Source of the DNA: Streptomyces sp. NBC_00376
GTDB taxonomy: Bacteria > Actinomycetota > Actinomycetes > Streptomycetales > Streptomycetaceae
DNA length: 64,000 bases
Assembly: GCF_036077095.1 (NCBI RefSeq)
Contig: NZ_CP107960.1
Coordinates: 4,154,001-4,218,000 of the forward strand
Direction: 5' to 3'
The first letter of the stretch is position 1. The number at the start of each line of letters is the position of its first letter. Positions 24,801 through 33,465 of the stretch are shown here, piece by piece. A program made the translations under genes and the position numbers. The notes beneath the pieces were generated by a model that made no database searches, was not told where the DNA came from, and was given only the letters and a program-made list of their open reading frames with translations.

Positions 24801-25826
24801 CACCTGAAGATCACGTTCCGGATCGTCGACGAGCGGCGCCGCAAGGTGTCCGAGGACAAGGACCTGGAGGCCCTGAAGCTCCAGCTGCGCCCGAAGGCCC
24901 GTCAGGCGCTCTCCAAGGCCGCCGCGGCGACCGCGGGGCCCTCGGGCGAGTCCATCGAGCGTTCGGGCCTCACGGACTGGACGATCGGCACGCTGAACCG
25001 CGTCTTCGAGACCCGGCGGGCCGGTCAGCCGGTGAAGGCGTATCCGGCGCTGGTGGACCAGGGCGAAACCGTCGCCGTACGGCTCTTCGACACCGAGGCC
25101 GAGCAGTTGCAGGCGATGTGGCTGGGCACCCGGAAGCTGATCATGCTGAACGTCCCGGTGAACCCGGCGAAGTTCGCCTCCGACAAGCTGACGAACCAGC
25201 AGAAGCTGGCCCTGTCCCGCAATCCGCACGGCTCCATCCAGGCCCTCTTCGAGGACTGCGCGACGGCGGCCGCCGACCGGCTGATCGGCGCGCACGGCGG
25301 GCCGGCCTGGGACGAGGAGTCGTTCCGGAAGCTGTACGACAAGGTGCGCACCGACCTCGTCGCCCTGACCGAGCACACGGTCAAGCAGGTCCAGCAGGTG
25401 CTGGCCGCCTGGCAGGCCTGCGAGCGGCGCCTGAAGGCCACCAGCAGCCTGGTCCTGGTCAACAACGTCACCGACGCCCGGGACCAGCTCGCGGCCCTGA
25501 TGCCACCGGGGTTCGTCACGAAGACCGGGCTGCGCAGGCTGCCCGACCTGATGCGCTATCTGGTCGCCGTGGACCGCCGGCTCCAGCAGATGCCGACGGC
25601 CGTCCAGCGCGACACCACGCGCATGGAGAAGGTCCACGAGATGCAGGACGAGTACGCCTGGCTGCTCGAACAGATGCCGCAGGGCAGGCCCGTACCGCAG
25701 GAGGTCCTGGACATCCGCTGGATGATCGAGGAGCTCCGGGTCAGCTATTTCGCCCACGCGCTGGGGACGGCCTACCCCGTCTCCGACAAGCGGATCGTGA
25801 AGGCGATCGACGCGGCGGCGCCGTGA
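21894..25826 (+). CDS. hrpA: ATP-dependent RNA helicase HrpA
   Basis: A 1310-residue DEAH-box RNA helicase of the HrpA family, about the usual length. Motifs: Walker A GETGSGKTT at 96-104, DEAH at 194-197, SATID near 229, and QRKGRCGRT in motif VI. These are followed by the HA2, OB-fold and the C-terminal DUF3418 region that defines HrpA. HrpA acts on RNA and, in E. coli, rescues stalled or collided ribosomes. It is transcribed alone, divergent from the redox operon, and followed by tRNA-Asp. The long open frame on the opposite strand is a codon-bias shadow. Confidence 0.95.
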   Translation: MSTSFADLQTRLGEISLRDAHRLGRRLEGARRIRKPEARQSVLDEIAAEAAKAAERLSLRAARMPALSYPEQLPVSQKKDEILEAIRDHQVVIVAGETGSGKTTQIPKICMELGRGVRGMIGHTQPRRIAARTVAERVADELKTPLGEAVGWKVRFTDQVNPDATFVKLMTDGILLAEIQTDRELRAYDTIIIDEAHERSLNIDFLLGYLARLLPKRPDLKVVITSATIDPERFARHFGEAPIVEVSGRTYPVEVRYRPLLEEEGDDADRDQITAICDAVDELQSEGPGDVLVFLSGEREIRDTADALNKKNLRHTEVLPLYARLSHAEQHRVFQRHTGRRIVLATNVAETSLTVPGIKYVIDPGNARISRYSHRTKVQRLPIERISQASANQRKGRCGRTSDGICIRLYSEDDFLTRPEFTDPEILRTNLASVILQMTAAGLGDIEKFPFIDPPDHRNIRDGVQLLQELGALDPEEKDPKKRLTPLGRKLSQLPVDPRLARMVIEADRNGCVREVMVIASALSIQDPRERPSEKQTQADQQHARFKDETSDFLAFLNLWRYIREQQKERGSSSFRRMCKQEYLNFLRIREWQDIYAQLRTVAKQMGMQIEEPSAGTDAPEQSVHTSLLAGLLSHIGLKDTEKNEYLGARSAKFAIFPGSALFKKQPRFVMSAELVETSRLWARVNAKVEPEWIEPLAQHLLKRTYSEPHWEKDQAAVMAYERVTLYGVPIVAQRKINFGRIDAETSRDLFIRNALVEGDWRTHHQFFHDNRKLLGEVEELEHRARRRDILVDDETLFDFYDQRIPEHVVSGAHFDSWWKHKRRDEPDALDFERSMLINEKAGAVTKDDYPDSWRQGKLKFKVTYQFEPGADADGVTVHIPLQVLNQVTAEGFDWQIPGLREEVVTELIRSLPKPIRRHYVPAPNYADKFLDRAVPLQEPLPVTLARELQRMVGVPVSADDFDLSRVPDHLKITFRIVDERRRKVSEDKDLEALKLQLRPKARQALSKAAAATAGPSGESIERSGLTDWTIGTLNRVFETRRAGQPVKAYPALVDQGETVAVRLFDTEAEQLQAMWLGTRKLIMLNVPVNPAKFASDKLTNQQKLALSRNPHGSIQALFEDCATAAADRLIGAHGGPAWDEESFRKLYDKVRTDLVALTEHTVKQVQQVLAAWQACERRLKATSSLVLVNNVTDARDQLAALMPPGFVTKTGLRRLPDLMRYLVAVDRRLQQMPTAVQRDTTRMEKVHEMQDEYAWLLEQMPQGRPVPQEVLDIRWMIEELRVSYFAHALGTAYPVSDKRIVKAIDAAAP

Positions 25827-25953
25827 GACGGCCCCGGACGGGCGGCTTCCACAACCGTGACGGAGCCGCCACCCACAGTGAGTTCGACCGCACCCTCTGA
25901 CCTGCTGTACAGTCTGGTTTCGCAGCCAGCCGCAAGGAAGGCAGCGAAAACCT

Positions 25954-26028
25954 GGTCCTGTGGAGCAGTTTGGAGTGCTCGCCACCCTGTCAAGGTGGAG
26001 GCCGCGGGTTCAAATCCCGTCAGGACCG
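25954..26028 (+). tRNA. tRNA-Asp (GTC), copy 2
   Basis: Identical over all 75 nt to the copy at 19396, same orientation, about 6.6 kb apart. Anticodon GTC; canonical T loop TTCAAAT. Confidence 0.96.
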
Positions 26029-26039
26029 CAGTAACGAAA

Positions 26040-26066
26040 GCCCGGATCCTTCTGGATCCGGGCTTT
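26040..26066 (+). terminator. Terminator of tRNA-Asp copy 2
   Basis: A 10-bp perfect stem (26040-26049 with 26054-26063) with a TTCT loop and a short T run, 12 nt past the tRNA. Confidence 0.8.
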
Positions 26067-26166
26067 CGCGCGTCTTGACTCGGGCAACCGTCGACGAGTA
26101 CTCAAACAGCAGAGGCCGCCCCTGATTTCCCGGCGCGGGGCGGCGGTCCACCGGGAGGTGGCGCGC

Positions 26167-26400
26167 ATGACGACGTCCGCCACGCACGAGACCCGCGCGC
26201 TCCTGCGCGCCCATCTGGCCGCCTCTTCCGGCCGCCCCCACCTCACCCGCCACTGCGCGGTCTGCCATCGGCTCCTGCGGCTCGCCATGGAGCCCGCGAC
26301 GGCCCGCCGGACCTATTCCGCCCCCGAACCGCCGGCCCCGCGCACAGAGCGCCTGGAGGGCGCCCCCGGGGCCGAGGACGAAAGTCCCTCGGGCGAGTGA
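26167..26400 (+). CDS. Small DUF6274-type protein with a CxxC motif
   Basis: A 77-residue protein resembling the Streptomyces family I know as DUF6274: ETRALLRAHLAASSG, then HLTRHCAVCHRLLRLAME. The CxxCH could bind zinc. The C-terminal third is Pro/Glu-rich and disordered. The ATG follows GGGAGGTG; a GTG nine bases upstream is less likely because it overlaps that site. Function unknown; it lies between tRNA-Asp and bldC. Confidence 0.7.
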   Translation: MTTSATHETRALLRAHLAASSGRPHLTRHCAVCHRLLRLAMEPATARRTYSAPEPPAPRTERLEGAPGAEDESPSGE

Positions 26401-26735
26401 CCAATGGCGGGGCTTTTCGCTTCCCGACGGTGGCAGGCTCGTACTTGGCAAGACTCTCGCAGTGTGACGGGAGTCACCGAAAGAGTTTTGAGAAGGGGTG
26501 ACTTTACACCCTTCCTACAACTGGCGAATTTAATATGTGCAATTGCACCACCCGGACGGGAGTGCCGCGGGACCATGCGAACCGGGCCCGCCCGGCCTCC
26601 CCGGGCAGTCCGGAACAGTCCCGCACAGACCCGCTCAAGCCCGCACGGCACCCCGGCCGGACCCGACCGGACGCGCGGTTTCCGGCGCCCCCGAACAAGG
26701 GCCCCGCGCGGCCCCGGGGCGGGGTCGCGCGGGCA
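26401..26735. other. Non-coding interval between the DUF6274-type gene and the bldC terminator
   Basis: No convincing gene. An unusually AT-rich pocket at about 26475-26550 could hold a promoter (TTGAGA, TTTACA and TAATAT hexamers occur but with poor spacing). The rest is GC-rich without clear codon bias. Confidence 0.35.
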
Positions 26736-26776
26736 CAAAAAAGATCGCGCTGGACCCGGCGGAGTCCAGCGCGATC
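26736..26776 (-). terminator. Intrinsic terminator of bldC
   Basis: Perfect 13-bp inverted repeat (26743-26755 with 26764-26776), 8-nt loop, followed on the minus strand by six T residues. It is the strongest intrinsic terminator in the window and sits about 130 nt past the bldC stop, defining a long 3' untranslated region. Confidence 0.88.
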
Positions 26777-26905
26777 GAACGACGCACCCGTATTGCACAG
26801 GTATGGCGCCCGTTGGGGCGGGCGCCCGTCATTTGGAGCTATGGGTGGGCCTGTACGGGTTGGGGGACCCGGAAGCCCGGTTGTTCTGCGGCGACAGGGG
26901 GTGTG

Positions 26906-27112
26906 TCAGGCCTCGCTGCGCTGCTGCGGAATACCCGCAAGCAGTGCGCGGACCTCTGCCTCGCGGTACCGGCGATGTCCACCGAGCGTGCGGATGGACG
27001 TGAGCTTGCCGGCCTTGGCCCAGCGGGTAACCGTCTTCGGGTCCACGCGGAACATCGTGGCAACCTCAGCCGGGGTCAGCAGCGGCTCGGCATCAGGGGT
27101 GCGAGCGGTCAT
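26906..27112 (-). CDS. bldC: Developmental regulator BldC
   Basis: A 68-residue MerR-like winged helix-turn-helix DNA-binding protein. The core (LTPAEVATMFRVDPKTVTRW, then LTSIRTLGGHRRYREAEV) matches BldC as I remember it from S. coelicolor SCO4091. BldC lacks the MerR dimerisation helix and binds direct repeats cooperatively to control entry into development and antibiotic production. The start has a GAGGAGG ribosome site. It has no partner gene; its leader is long and its terminator is distinct. Confidence 0.97.
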   Translation of the reverse strand: MTARTPDAEPLLTPAEVATMFRVDPKTVTRWAKAGKLTSIRTLGGHRRYREAEVRALLAGIPQQRSEA

Positions 27113-27635
27113 GAGCGGCCTCCTCGGGAGAACCGAACCATCTCGGTTCTTTCCTCTAAATTCTGCACCTTGACCCGCGTTGCCCGAAATGGCGGACGCG
27201 GGCCGAGTCGGTTATAGGACGAACGGCTTGTCCTCGGCACTACAACTACACCATCCGTCCAGCCACGTCGGCCAAACCGATGGAATTGCCCTCCCAGGTG
27301 TTCATCAGCGACGGAAGCCGATGGACCATGCCATAGCGGACAGTCACTCCGCCGTGACGATCAGTCACAGAGCGATCAGGAGCCATCAGACCCCCCATAG
27401 AGTGCAATGCAGAGCATTCCGCCCTTAGTTGGACGGACGGAGCCCTCCCCGGGCTCCTTGTCCTATTTTGGCATGAGGAGTAGGGAAGGGCGCAAGAGCC
27501 CAGTTAGTGCTATCCATCACGCTTGAGGCAAAGGCCCGGTTCGGGACGTAGGTCCTAGGACCACAGAAGTACCGTTCCGCCTCTTTGCTCCCACGCGTCA
27601 CACAGCACACAGGGACAGACGCAGAAACCGCCCGG
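27113..27635 (-). promoter_or_regulatory. bldC upstream region
   Basis: A 520-bp interval without a credible gene. On the minus strand I see an 8-bp inverted repeat (AGAACCGA/TCGGTTCT, 27130-27152) just before the ribosome site, a TATAAC -10-like hexamer near 27215, and two GTGACTG direct repeats near 27350-27370. These probably belong to the bldC promoter and leader. No terminator for the upstream minus-strand gene is evident, so read-through is possible. Confidence 0.4.
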
Positions 27636-28481
27636 TCAGTTCGCGAACTGACGATCTCTCACGGCCCGCCAGCGCTCCGCCAGCCGGCCGTACGCCTCGC
27701 TCGCCCCCTCCGGGTCACCGGCCTGCAGCGCCGCGATGCCCTCGGCCACGTCGGCGGCCGACCGGTCCCCGGCGAGCTCCTTCGCCGGCAGCGCGTGCAC
27801 CAGGCCCGCGTAGTCCAGCTCGACCAGCGCCCGGGGATGGAACTCCTCCAGCCAGCGGCCCACGTCCACGAGCCCCTCGGTCAGCGGCCCCTCGTCCACC
27901 GAGTCCCGCAGCGCCCTCAGCGCGCGGGCCAGCCGGCGACGGGCCTGCACCATCGGCGTCCGGTAGCGCAGCACGGGCCCCGCACCGTCCTCGCCCGCCG
28001 CCGCGTACTCCCGCTCCTCGTCGGAGAAGAGCACGAACCACCGCACCGGCACCTGCCACACCGAAGTACGGATCCACGGCCTGGCGTCCGGATTCCGCTC
28101 CGCCCACCGCTCGTGGTCCGCGACCGCCTGCCCCCGCACCACCGGCGGCAGCACCGCGTCGAGCACCGGCCCGGGGAACATCTCCGCCAGCTCCTCCAGC
28201 GCCAGCCAGCCGCGCAGCCTGGTCCGCCACGGACAGACGCACACCACCCCGTCGACCTCGGCGACGAAGGCGTCCGCGCTCTCGTGCACAGGCACGGCGA
28301 CCGGCGGCGTGGCGGCCAAGTCGGCGAGCGAGCGGCGCAGTTCGTCCTGGGCCGTGGGGGTCCGGGTCCGCCCGGCGTACCGGGCCCAGTGGGCACGTTC
28401 GGGCTCCGGGAAGGCGGCCAGGGGCTCGTACACCCGGAGGTAGGACGCATAAGGGACGAGCACCGAAGACACCACCGACAT
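27636..28481 (-). CDS. Conserved hypothetical protein (SCO4090-like position)
   Basis: A 281-residue soluble protein without a domain I can name. It begins MSVVSSVLVPYASYLRVYEP, is rich in Trp, Arg and Glu, and shows no signal or membrane segment. It sits between bldC and vdh, divergent from vdh, as in my memory of S. coelicolor. Codon bias is strong over the full length. The central GVVCVCPWRTRLRG and RWFVLFSDEE are the most distinctive stretches. Function unknown. Confidence 0.8.
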   Translation of the reverse strand: MSVVSSVLVPYASYLRVYEPLAAFPEPERAHWARYAGRTRTPTAQDELRRSLADLAATPPVAVPVHESADAFVAEVDGVVCVCPWRTRLRGWLALEELAEMFPGPVLDAVLPPVVRGQAVADHERWAERNPDARPWIRTSVWQVPVRWFVLFSDEEREYAAAGEDGAGPVLRYRTPMVQARRRLARALRALRDSVDEGPLTEGLVDVGRWLEEFHPRALVELDYAGLVHALPAKELAGDRSAADVAEGIAALQAGDPEGASEAYGRLAERWRAVRDRQFAN

Positions 28482-28656
28482 GCAGCAGATCGTGTCACGC
28501 CCGTACTCCGCAGGGGGGTGATCCTGGGCACGGAAACAGATCTACGTCCAGGTAGGACTTACGCTCTTGCCCAGTCGGACCAGCCATGTCGGCCGGTCCG
28601 CGGCCCTCCCCACCTTCAGGAGGGTCTTCGCCGCTTCGTACTTGGGAGTCACCACA

Positions 28657-29739
28657 GTGACCGATCTGACCGACGGCGTCCTGCACACCCTGTTCCAGTC
28701 CGAACAGGGTGGCCACGAGCAAGTCGTGCTCTGCCAGGACCGTGCCAGCGGCCTCAAGGCCGTCATCGCCATCCACTCCACCGCTCTGGGCCCGGCCCTC
28801 GGCGGCACCCGCTTCTATCCGTACGCCTCCGAGGAGGAGGCCGTCGCGGACGCACTGAACCTCGCGCGCGGCATGTCCTACAAGAACGCCATGGCCGGTC
28901 TCGACCTCGGCGGCGGCAAGGCCGTCATCATCGGCGACCCCGAGCAGATCAAGTCGGAGGAACTGCTGCTGGCCTACGGCCGGTTCGTGGCCTCGCTCGG
29001 CGGGCGCTACGTGACCGCCTGCGACGTCGGCACCTACGTCACCGACATGGACGTCATCGCCCGCGAGTGCCGCTGGACCACCGGCCGCTCCCCGGAGAAC
29101 GGCGGCGCCGGCGACTCCTCCGTCCTCACCGCGTTCGGTGTCTTCCAGGGCATGCGGGCCTCGGCACAGCACCTCTGGGGCGACCCGACGCTGCGTGGCC
29201 GAAAAGTGGGGGTCGCCGGCGTCGGCAAGGTCGGGCACCACCTGGTCGAGCATCTGCTCTCGGACGGCGCGGAGGTCGTGATCACGGATGTGCGGGAGGA
29301 ATCCGTACGCCGGATCACCGAGAAGCACCCCGGCGTCGCCGTCGCCGCGGACACCGAGGCGCTGATCCGTACCGAGGGCCTCGACATCTACGCCCCGTGC
29401 GCGCTCGGCGGTGCGCTGAACGACGACAGCGTCGCGGTGCTCACGGCCAAGGTGGTGTGCGGCGCGGCCAACAACCAGCTCGCGCACCCCGGCGTCGAGA
29501 AGGACCTCCTGGACCGCGCGATCCTGTACGCACCCGACTACGTGGTGAACGCGGGCGGGGTCATCCAGGTCGCCGACGAGCTGCACGGCTTCGACTTCGA
29601 CCGGTGCAAGGCCAAGGCGTCGAAGATCTTCGACACCACGCTGGCCATATTCGCACGTGCGAAGGCTGACGGCATTCCGCCGGCCGCCGCGGCCGACCGG
29701 ATCGCCGAGCAGCGGATGGCCGAAGCGCGCCGCCGCTGA
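28657..29739 (+). CDS. vdh: Valine (branched-chain) dehydrogenase
   Basis: NAD-dependent oxidative deamination of valine, leucine and isoleucine to 2-oxo acids, feeding branched-chain acyl-CoA for fatty acids and polyketides. 360 residues. The Glu/Leu/Phe/Val dehydrogenase signature is present: substrate lysine K76 (MSYKNAMAG) and catalytic lysine K88 (DLGGGKAVI), with a Rossmann loop [11 protein letters not shown] near 185. The GTG start (VTDLTDGVL) has a GGGAG site and matches the described S. coelicolor Vdh; an ATG 30 codons upstream is unlikely. Monocistronic. Confidence 0.95.
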   Translation: MTDLTDGVLHTLFQSEQGGHEQVVLCQDRASGLKAVIAIHSTALGPALGGTRFYPYASEEEAVADALNLARGMSYKNAMAGLDLGGGKAVIIGDPEQIKSEELLLAYGRFVASLGGRYVTACDVGTYVTDMDVIARECRWTTGRSPENGGAGDSSVLTAFGVFQGMRASAQHLWGDPTLRGRKVGVAGVGKVGHHLVEHLLSDGAEVVITDVREESVRRITEKHPGVAVAADTEALIRTEGLDIYAPCALGGALNDDSVAVLTAKVVCGAANNQLAHPGVEKDLLDRAILYAPDYVVNAGGVIQVADELHGFDFDRCKAKASKIFDTTLAIFARAKADGIPPAAAADRIAEQRMAEARRR

Positions 29740-29787
29740 CGGTGACGGACGCGTCACCACGCGTCCGTACCGCCCTGTGGTCCCCCC

Positions 29788-29831
29788 GACCCGTCGACCG
29801 GCGAGACAAGACTCACGCCGGTCGGCGGGTC
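29788..29831 (+). terminator. Terminator of vdh
   Basis: A 15-bp stem with one G-T wobble (29788-29802 with 29817-29831) and a 14-nt loop, 48 nt after the stop. No U-run, as is common in Streptomyces. Confidence 0.6.
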
Positions 29832-30053
29832 GCGTGCCAAGAAGAGGTTAAAATCGCAGTTGACCAGCGAGGACGGGGCTTCTCGCCGGTCTCCTTCCGG
29901 GGCGCGTGATGCGGGCGGCGTACCGTATGGCCGCGGAAGCAGGTACCGTTAAAGCCCTACGGGCACGGTCTCTCATCCGAGGGTCCGTCCTGAAACATGA
30001 ACGCGTGTCAAGACTCTGGGGCCGTCGAGCCCCGTCACCGAGGGGGTCGAGCC
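29832..30053 (+). promoter_or_regulatory. Promoter/leader of the DUF3073 gene
   Basis: A 220-bp gap with no gene. A TTAAAAT stretch at about 29848 and a GTTAAAG at 29947 are AT-rich islands that could be -10 regions. No confident -35 is seen. Confidence 0.3.
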
Positions 30054-30311
30054 ATGGGGCGCGGCCGGGCAAAGGCCAAGCAGACAAAGGTCGCCCGCCA
30101 GCTGAAGTACAGCAGCGGCGGGACTGACCTGTCGCGTCTGGCCAATGAGCTGGGCGCATCGCCTTCGAGTCAACCACCGAACGCAGAGCCGTTCGAGGAC
30201 GACGACGAGGAAGATGACCCGTACGCACAGTACGCGGATCTGTACAACGACGACGAGGACGAGGACGAGGACGACAAGTCCGGTCCGTCGTCACAGCGCC
30301 GCGGCGCTTGA
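30054..30311 (+). CDS. DUF3073 domain protein
   Basis: An 85-residue actinobacterial protein. The basic N-terminus (MGRGRAKAKQTKVARQLKYS) and following SGGTDLSRLANELG define DUF3073; the C-terminal half is strongly acidic (runs of Asp/Glu) and probably disordered. Charge polarity suggests nucleic-acid or ribosome contact, but function is not established. The ATG has an AGGGGG site; the in-frame ATG 19 codons upstream lacks conservation. Confidence 0.88.
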   Translation: MGRGRAKAKQTKVARQLKYSSGGTDLSRLANELGASPSSQPPNAEPFEDDDEEDDPYAQYADLYNDDEDEDEDDKSGPSSQRRGA

Positions 30312-30328
30312 CCTCGCGCTGACACATC

Positions 30329-30359
30329 AACCCGGTCCGGGCCCGCCCCGGACCGGGTT
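30329..30359 (+). terminator. Terminator after the DUF3073 gene
   Basis: Perfect 13-bp stem (30329-30341 with 30347-30359) with a 5-nt loop, 17 nt after the stop. Confidence 0.75.
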
Positions 30360-30498
30360 CTGTGCTGTCCCGGCCCGGTCCGGCCGCTCACGCGGAATCC
30401 GGTTCCCCGAGTCTTCTCCCCGGCCGCCGGAACTGCTGGAGCCCCGGCGACCAGGGAGGTAGCGGCCATCGGGTCGCCCCGGTGTGCCCGCTCCGTGT

Positions 30499-31572
30499 CT
30501 ATCGCGCGTATCCGCCGACGAGCTCCGCGCCCGAGGTGTGTGCCCCGCGCTCGGTGATCTCGCCCGCGACCCAGGACTCGATCCCGCGGTCGGCGAGGGT
30601 CGTCAGTGCCGCGTCCACGGACTCGGCCGGGACGATCGCGATCATGCCGACGCCCATGTTCAGCGTCTTCTCCAGCTCCAGCTGCTCGACCTGTCCGGCC
30701 TTGCCGACCAGGTCGAAGACCGCGCCGGGGGTCCAGGTGGAGCGGTCGACCGTGGCGTGCAGTCCGTCCGGGATGACCCGGGCCAGGTTGTTGGCCAGGC
30801 CGCCGCCGGTGACGTGGCTGAAGCCGTGCACCTCGGTGGTACGGGTGAGCGCCAGGCAGTCCAGCGAGTAGATCTTGGTGGGCTCCAGGAGCTCCTCGCC
30901 GAGCGTGCGGCCGAACTCCTCGACCTGGCGGTCCAGCGACCAGCCGGCCCGGTCGAAGAACACGTGCCGGACGAGCGAGTACCCGTTGGAGTGAAGACCG
31001 GACGACGCCATGGCGATCACGGCGTCCCCCTTACGGATACGGTCCGGGCCCAGCAGCCGGTCGGCCTCGACCACGCCCGTTCCGGCGCCGGCGACGTCGA
31101 AGTCGTCCGGGCCGAGGAGCCCGGGGTGCTCGGCCGTCTCGCCGCCGACCAGGGCGCAGCCCGCGAGGACGCAGCCCTCGGCGATGCCCTTCACGATGGC
31201 CGCGACACGCTCGGGGTGCACCTTGCCGACGCAGATGTAGTCGGTCATGAAGAGCGGCTCGGCGCCGCAGACGACCAGGTCGTCGACGACCATGCCGACG
31301 AGGTCGTGGCCGATGGTGTCGTACACGCCCATCTTGCGGGCGAGGTCGACCTTGGTGCCGACGCCGTCGGTGGCGGAGGCGAGCAGCGGACGCTCGTAGC
31401 GCTTGAGGGCCGAGGCGTCGAAGAGTCCGGCGAAGCCGCCGAGGCCGCCGAGGCCCGCGACCTCGGGGCGCTGCGTCTTCTTCACCCACTCCTTCATCAG
31501 CTCGACGGCACGGTCGCCGGCCTCGATGTCGACGCCCGCTGCCGCGTAGGAAGCACCTGTTGTCTCAGACAT
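30499..31572 (-). CDS. purM: Phosphoribosylformylglycinamidine cyclo-ligase (AIR synthetase)
   Basis: Step 5 of de novo purine synthesis: ATP-dependent ring closure of FGAM to AIR. 357 residues, normal length. The N-terminus SYAAAGVDIEAGDRAVELMK, the GTKVDLARKM nucleotide motif, and GGETAEHPG are typical of PurM. It lies 60 nt downstream of purF on the same strand, so the two are probably co-transcribed. Confidence 0.97.
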   Translation of the reverse strand: MSETTGASYAAAGVDIEAGDRAVELMKEWVKKTQRPEVAGLGGLGGFAGLFDASALKRYERPLLASATDGVGTKVDLARKMGVYDTIGHDLVGMVVDDLVVCGAEPLFMTDYICVGKVHPERVAAIVKGIAEGCVLAGCALVGGETAEHPGLLGPDDFDVAGAGTGVVEADRLLGPDRIRKGDAVIAMASSGLHSNGYSLVRHVFFDRAGWSLDRQVEEFGRTLGEELLEPTKIYSLDCLALTRTTEVHGFSHVTGGGLANNLARVIPDGLHATVDRSTWTPGAVFDLVGKAGQVEQLELEKTLNMGVGMIAIVPAESVDAALTTLADRGIESWVAGEITERGAHTSGAELVGGYAR

Positions 31573-31632
31573 TGCCTGGGATCTTTCGTGTGGAAATACG
31601 GGGCTGGTGGCCGGAGGTGTGCGGCTGGGCCG

Positions 31633-33159
31633 TCACGGACGACGCAGTGCGTCGGCCGCGGCGGTCGCCGCAGGGCCTGCTGCCAGCTCGGTCTCCAGCA
31701 GCTGCTTGCCGAGCAGCTCCGGGTCCGGGAGCTCCATGGGGTACTCACCGTCGAAGCAGGCGCGGCACAGGTTGGGCTTGGCGATCGTCGTCGCCTCGAC
31801 CATGGCGTCGAGCGAGATGTACGCGAGCGAGTCCGCGCCCATCGACGTGGAGATCTCGTCGACCGTCATGCCGTTGGCGATCAGCTCGGCGCGGGTCGCG
31901 AAGTCGATGCCGAAGAAGCAGGGCCATTTCACCGGCGGGGACGAGATCCGGATGTGGATCTCGGCGGCACCGGCCTCGCGGAGCATCCGGACCAGTGCGC
32001 GCTGGGTGTTGCCGCGGACGATCGAGTCGTCGACGACCACCAGGCGCTTGCCCTTGATGACTTCCTTGAGCGGGTTCAGCTTGAGGCGGATGCCCAGCTG
32101 CCGGATGGTCTGGGAGGGCTGGATGAAGGTCCGGCCGACGTAGGCGTTCTTCACCAGTCCGGCGCCGAACGGGATGCCGCTGGCCTCCGCGTAACCGATG
32201 GCGGCGGGGGTTCCGGACTCCGGCGTCGCTATGACCAGATCGGCCTCGACCGGGGCCTCGGCGGCCAGCTTGCGGCCCATCTCCACCCGGGAGAGGTAGA
32301 CGTTGCGCCCCGCGATGTCGGTATCGGGGCGGGCCAGGTAGACGTACTCGAAGACGCAGCCCTTGGGCTTCGCTTCCGCGAACCGCGAGGTGCGCAGGCC
32401 GTTCTCGTCGATGGCGACGAGCTCGCCCGGCTCGATCTCGCGTACGAAGCTGGCACCGCAGATGTCGAGGGCGGCGGACTCGGAGGCCACCACCCAGCCG
32501 CGCTCCAGCCGGCCGAGGACCAGCGGGCGGATGCCCTGCGGGTCGCGGGCGGCGTAGAGGGTGTGCTCGTCCATGAAGACCAGCGAGAAGGCGCCCTTCA
32601 CCTCGGGAAGCACCTTGGCGGCGGCCTCCTCGATGGTGAGCGGCTTGCCGTCCTCGTCGGTCTGGCCGGCGAGCAGCGCGGTCACCAGATCGGTGTCGTT
32701 CGTCGCGGCGACCTGGGTGGCGCGGCCGTCCTTGCGGGGAAGGGCGGCGACCATCTCGGCGAGCTTGGCCGTATTGACCAGGTTGCCGTTGTGACCCAGG
32801 GCGATCGAGCCGTGCGCGGTCGCACGGAACGTCGGCTGCGCGTTCTCCCACACCGAGGCACCGGTGGTGGAGTAGCGGGCATGGCCGACCGCGATATGGC
32901 CCTGGAGAGATCCCAGAGACGTTTCGTCGAAGACCTGCGAGACCAGTCCCATGTCCTTGAAGACCAGGATCTGGGACCCGTTGCTCACTGCGATGCCCGC
33001 GGACTCCTGTCCACGGTGCTGCAGGGCATACAGTCCGAAATAGGTGAGCTTGGCGACCTCTTCGCCCGGAGCCCAGACACCGAAGACGCCGCAAGCGTCC
33101 TGGGGGCCTTTCTCTCCGGGGAGCAGGTCGTGGTTGAGTCGTCCATCACCACGAGGCAC
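31633..33159 (-). CDS. purF: Amidophosphoribosyltransferase
   Basis: First committed step of purine synthesis: PRPP plus glutamine to phosphoribosylamine. The N-terminal glutaminase starts at C23 (QDACGVFGVW) after a propeptide, as in the Bacillus-type enzyme, which matures by self-cleavage. PRPP motif VVVDDSIVRGNT is present, and the C-terminal CRACFDG plus other cysteines fit a [4Fe-4S] cluster. 509 residues. I chose the GTG giving VPRGDGRLNHD, the start of homologues; an ATG 36 codons upstream is less likely. Confidence 0.96.
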   Translation of the reverse strand: MPRGDGRLNHDLLPGEKGPQDACGVFGVWAPGEEVAKLTYFGLYALQHRGQESAGIAVSNGSQILVFKDMGLVSQVFDETSLGSLQGHIAVGHARYSTTGASVWENAQPTFRATAHGSIALGHNGNLVNTAKLAEMVAALPRKDGRATQVAATNDTDLVTALLAGQTDEDGKPLTIEEAAAKVLPEVKGAFSLVFMDEHTLYAARDPQGIRPLVLGRLERGWVVASESAALDICGASFVREIEPGELVAIDENGLRTSRFAEAKPKGCVFEYVYLARPDTDIAGRNVYLSRVEMGRKLAAEAPVEADLVIATPESGTPAAIGYAEASGIPFGAGLVKNAYVGRTFIQPSQTIRQLGIRLKLNPLKEVIKGKRLVVVDDSIVRGNTQRALVRMLREAGAAEIHIRISSPPVKWPCFFGIDFATRAELIANGMTVDEISTSMGADSLAYISLDAMVEATTIAKPNLCRACFDGEYPMELPDPELLGKQLLETELAAGPAATAAADALRRP

Positions 33160-33276
33160 ACCACCGAGTGTAGGCGAGATCGACCACTGGTCCGAATTCG
33201 AGATACCGGGCCGGACCACCGGGGAAGCGTTCCCGGGAACGGTCCGAGGGGGGTTCCGGCCGGTCACGCGGAGTGA

Positions 33277-33465
33277 TCATCCGCGGGGTTCGGTTGAGTA
33301 CGGATCGGGCCACGGCGCGGCGGTCGCCCGGATCAGCGCCCGGTTACCGTCGAGTTCCGGCCACTCGGGCCACGGGGTCCACCGGGCCGGATGGTGGCGC
33401 TCGGTGAGGTGGTCGGCGGTCCGGCGGGAAGCCCGACCGAACGCGCGTTTCGTGGCGAGCCTCAC
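33277..33465 (-). CDS. Small hypothetical protein, coupled pair (second)
   Basis: A 62-codon frame starting at a GTG that overlaps the stop of the next small gene by 4 nt (GTGA). Third codon positions are almost all G/C from this GTG to the stop (VRLATKRAFGRASRR at the start, RATAAPWPDPYSTEPRG at the end). The same frame extends upstream, but codon bias is lost there. Function unknown. It lies directly upstream of purF and could share its transcript. Confidence 0.5.
   Translation of the reverse strand: MRLATKRAFGRASRRTADHLTERHHPARWTPWPEWPELDGNRALIRATAAPWPDPYSTEPRG

Noticed and set aside
21738..25985. Very long minus-strand open frame opposite hrpA
   Set aside because: It mirrors the codon bias of hrpA (antisense shadow) and has no family-like content; only its last 134 codons, past the hrpA start, look like a real small gene.
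26537..27217. Plus-strand open frames across the bldC terminator and bldC
   Set aside because: They overlap bldC in antisense, have no ribosome site and no consistent codon bias.
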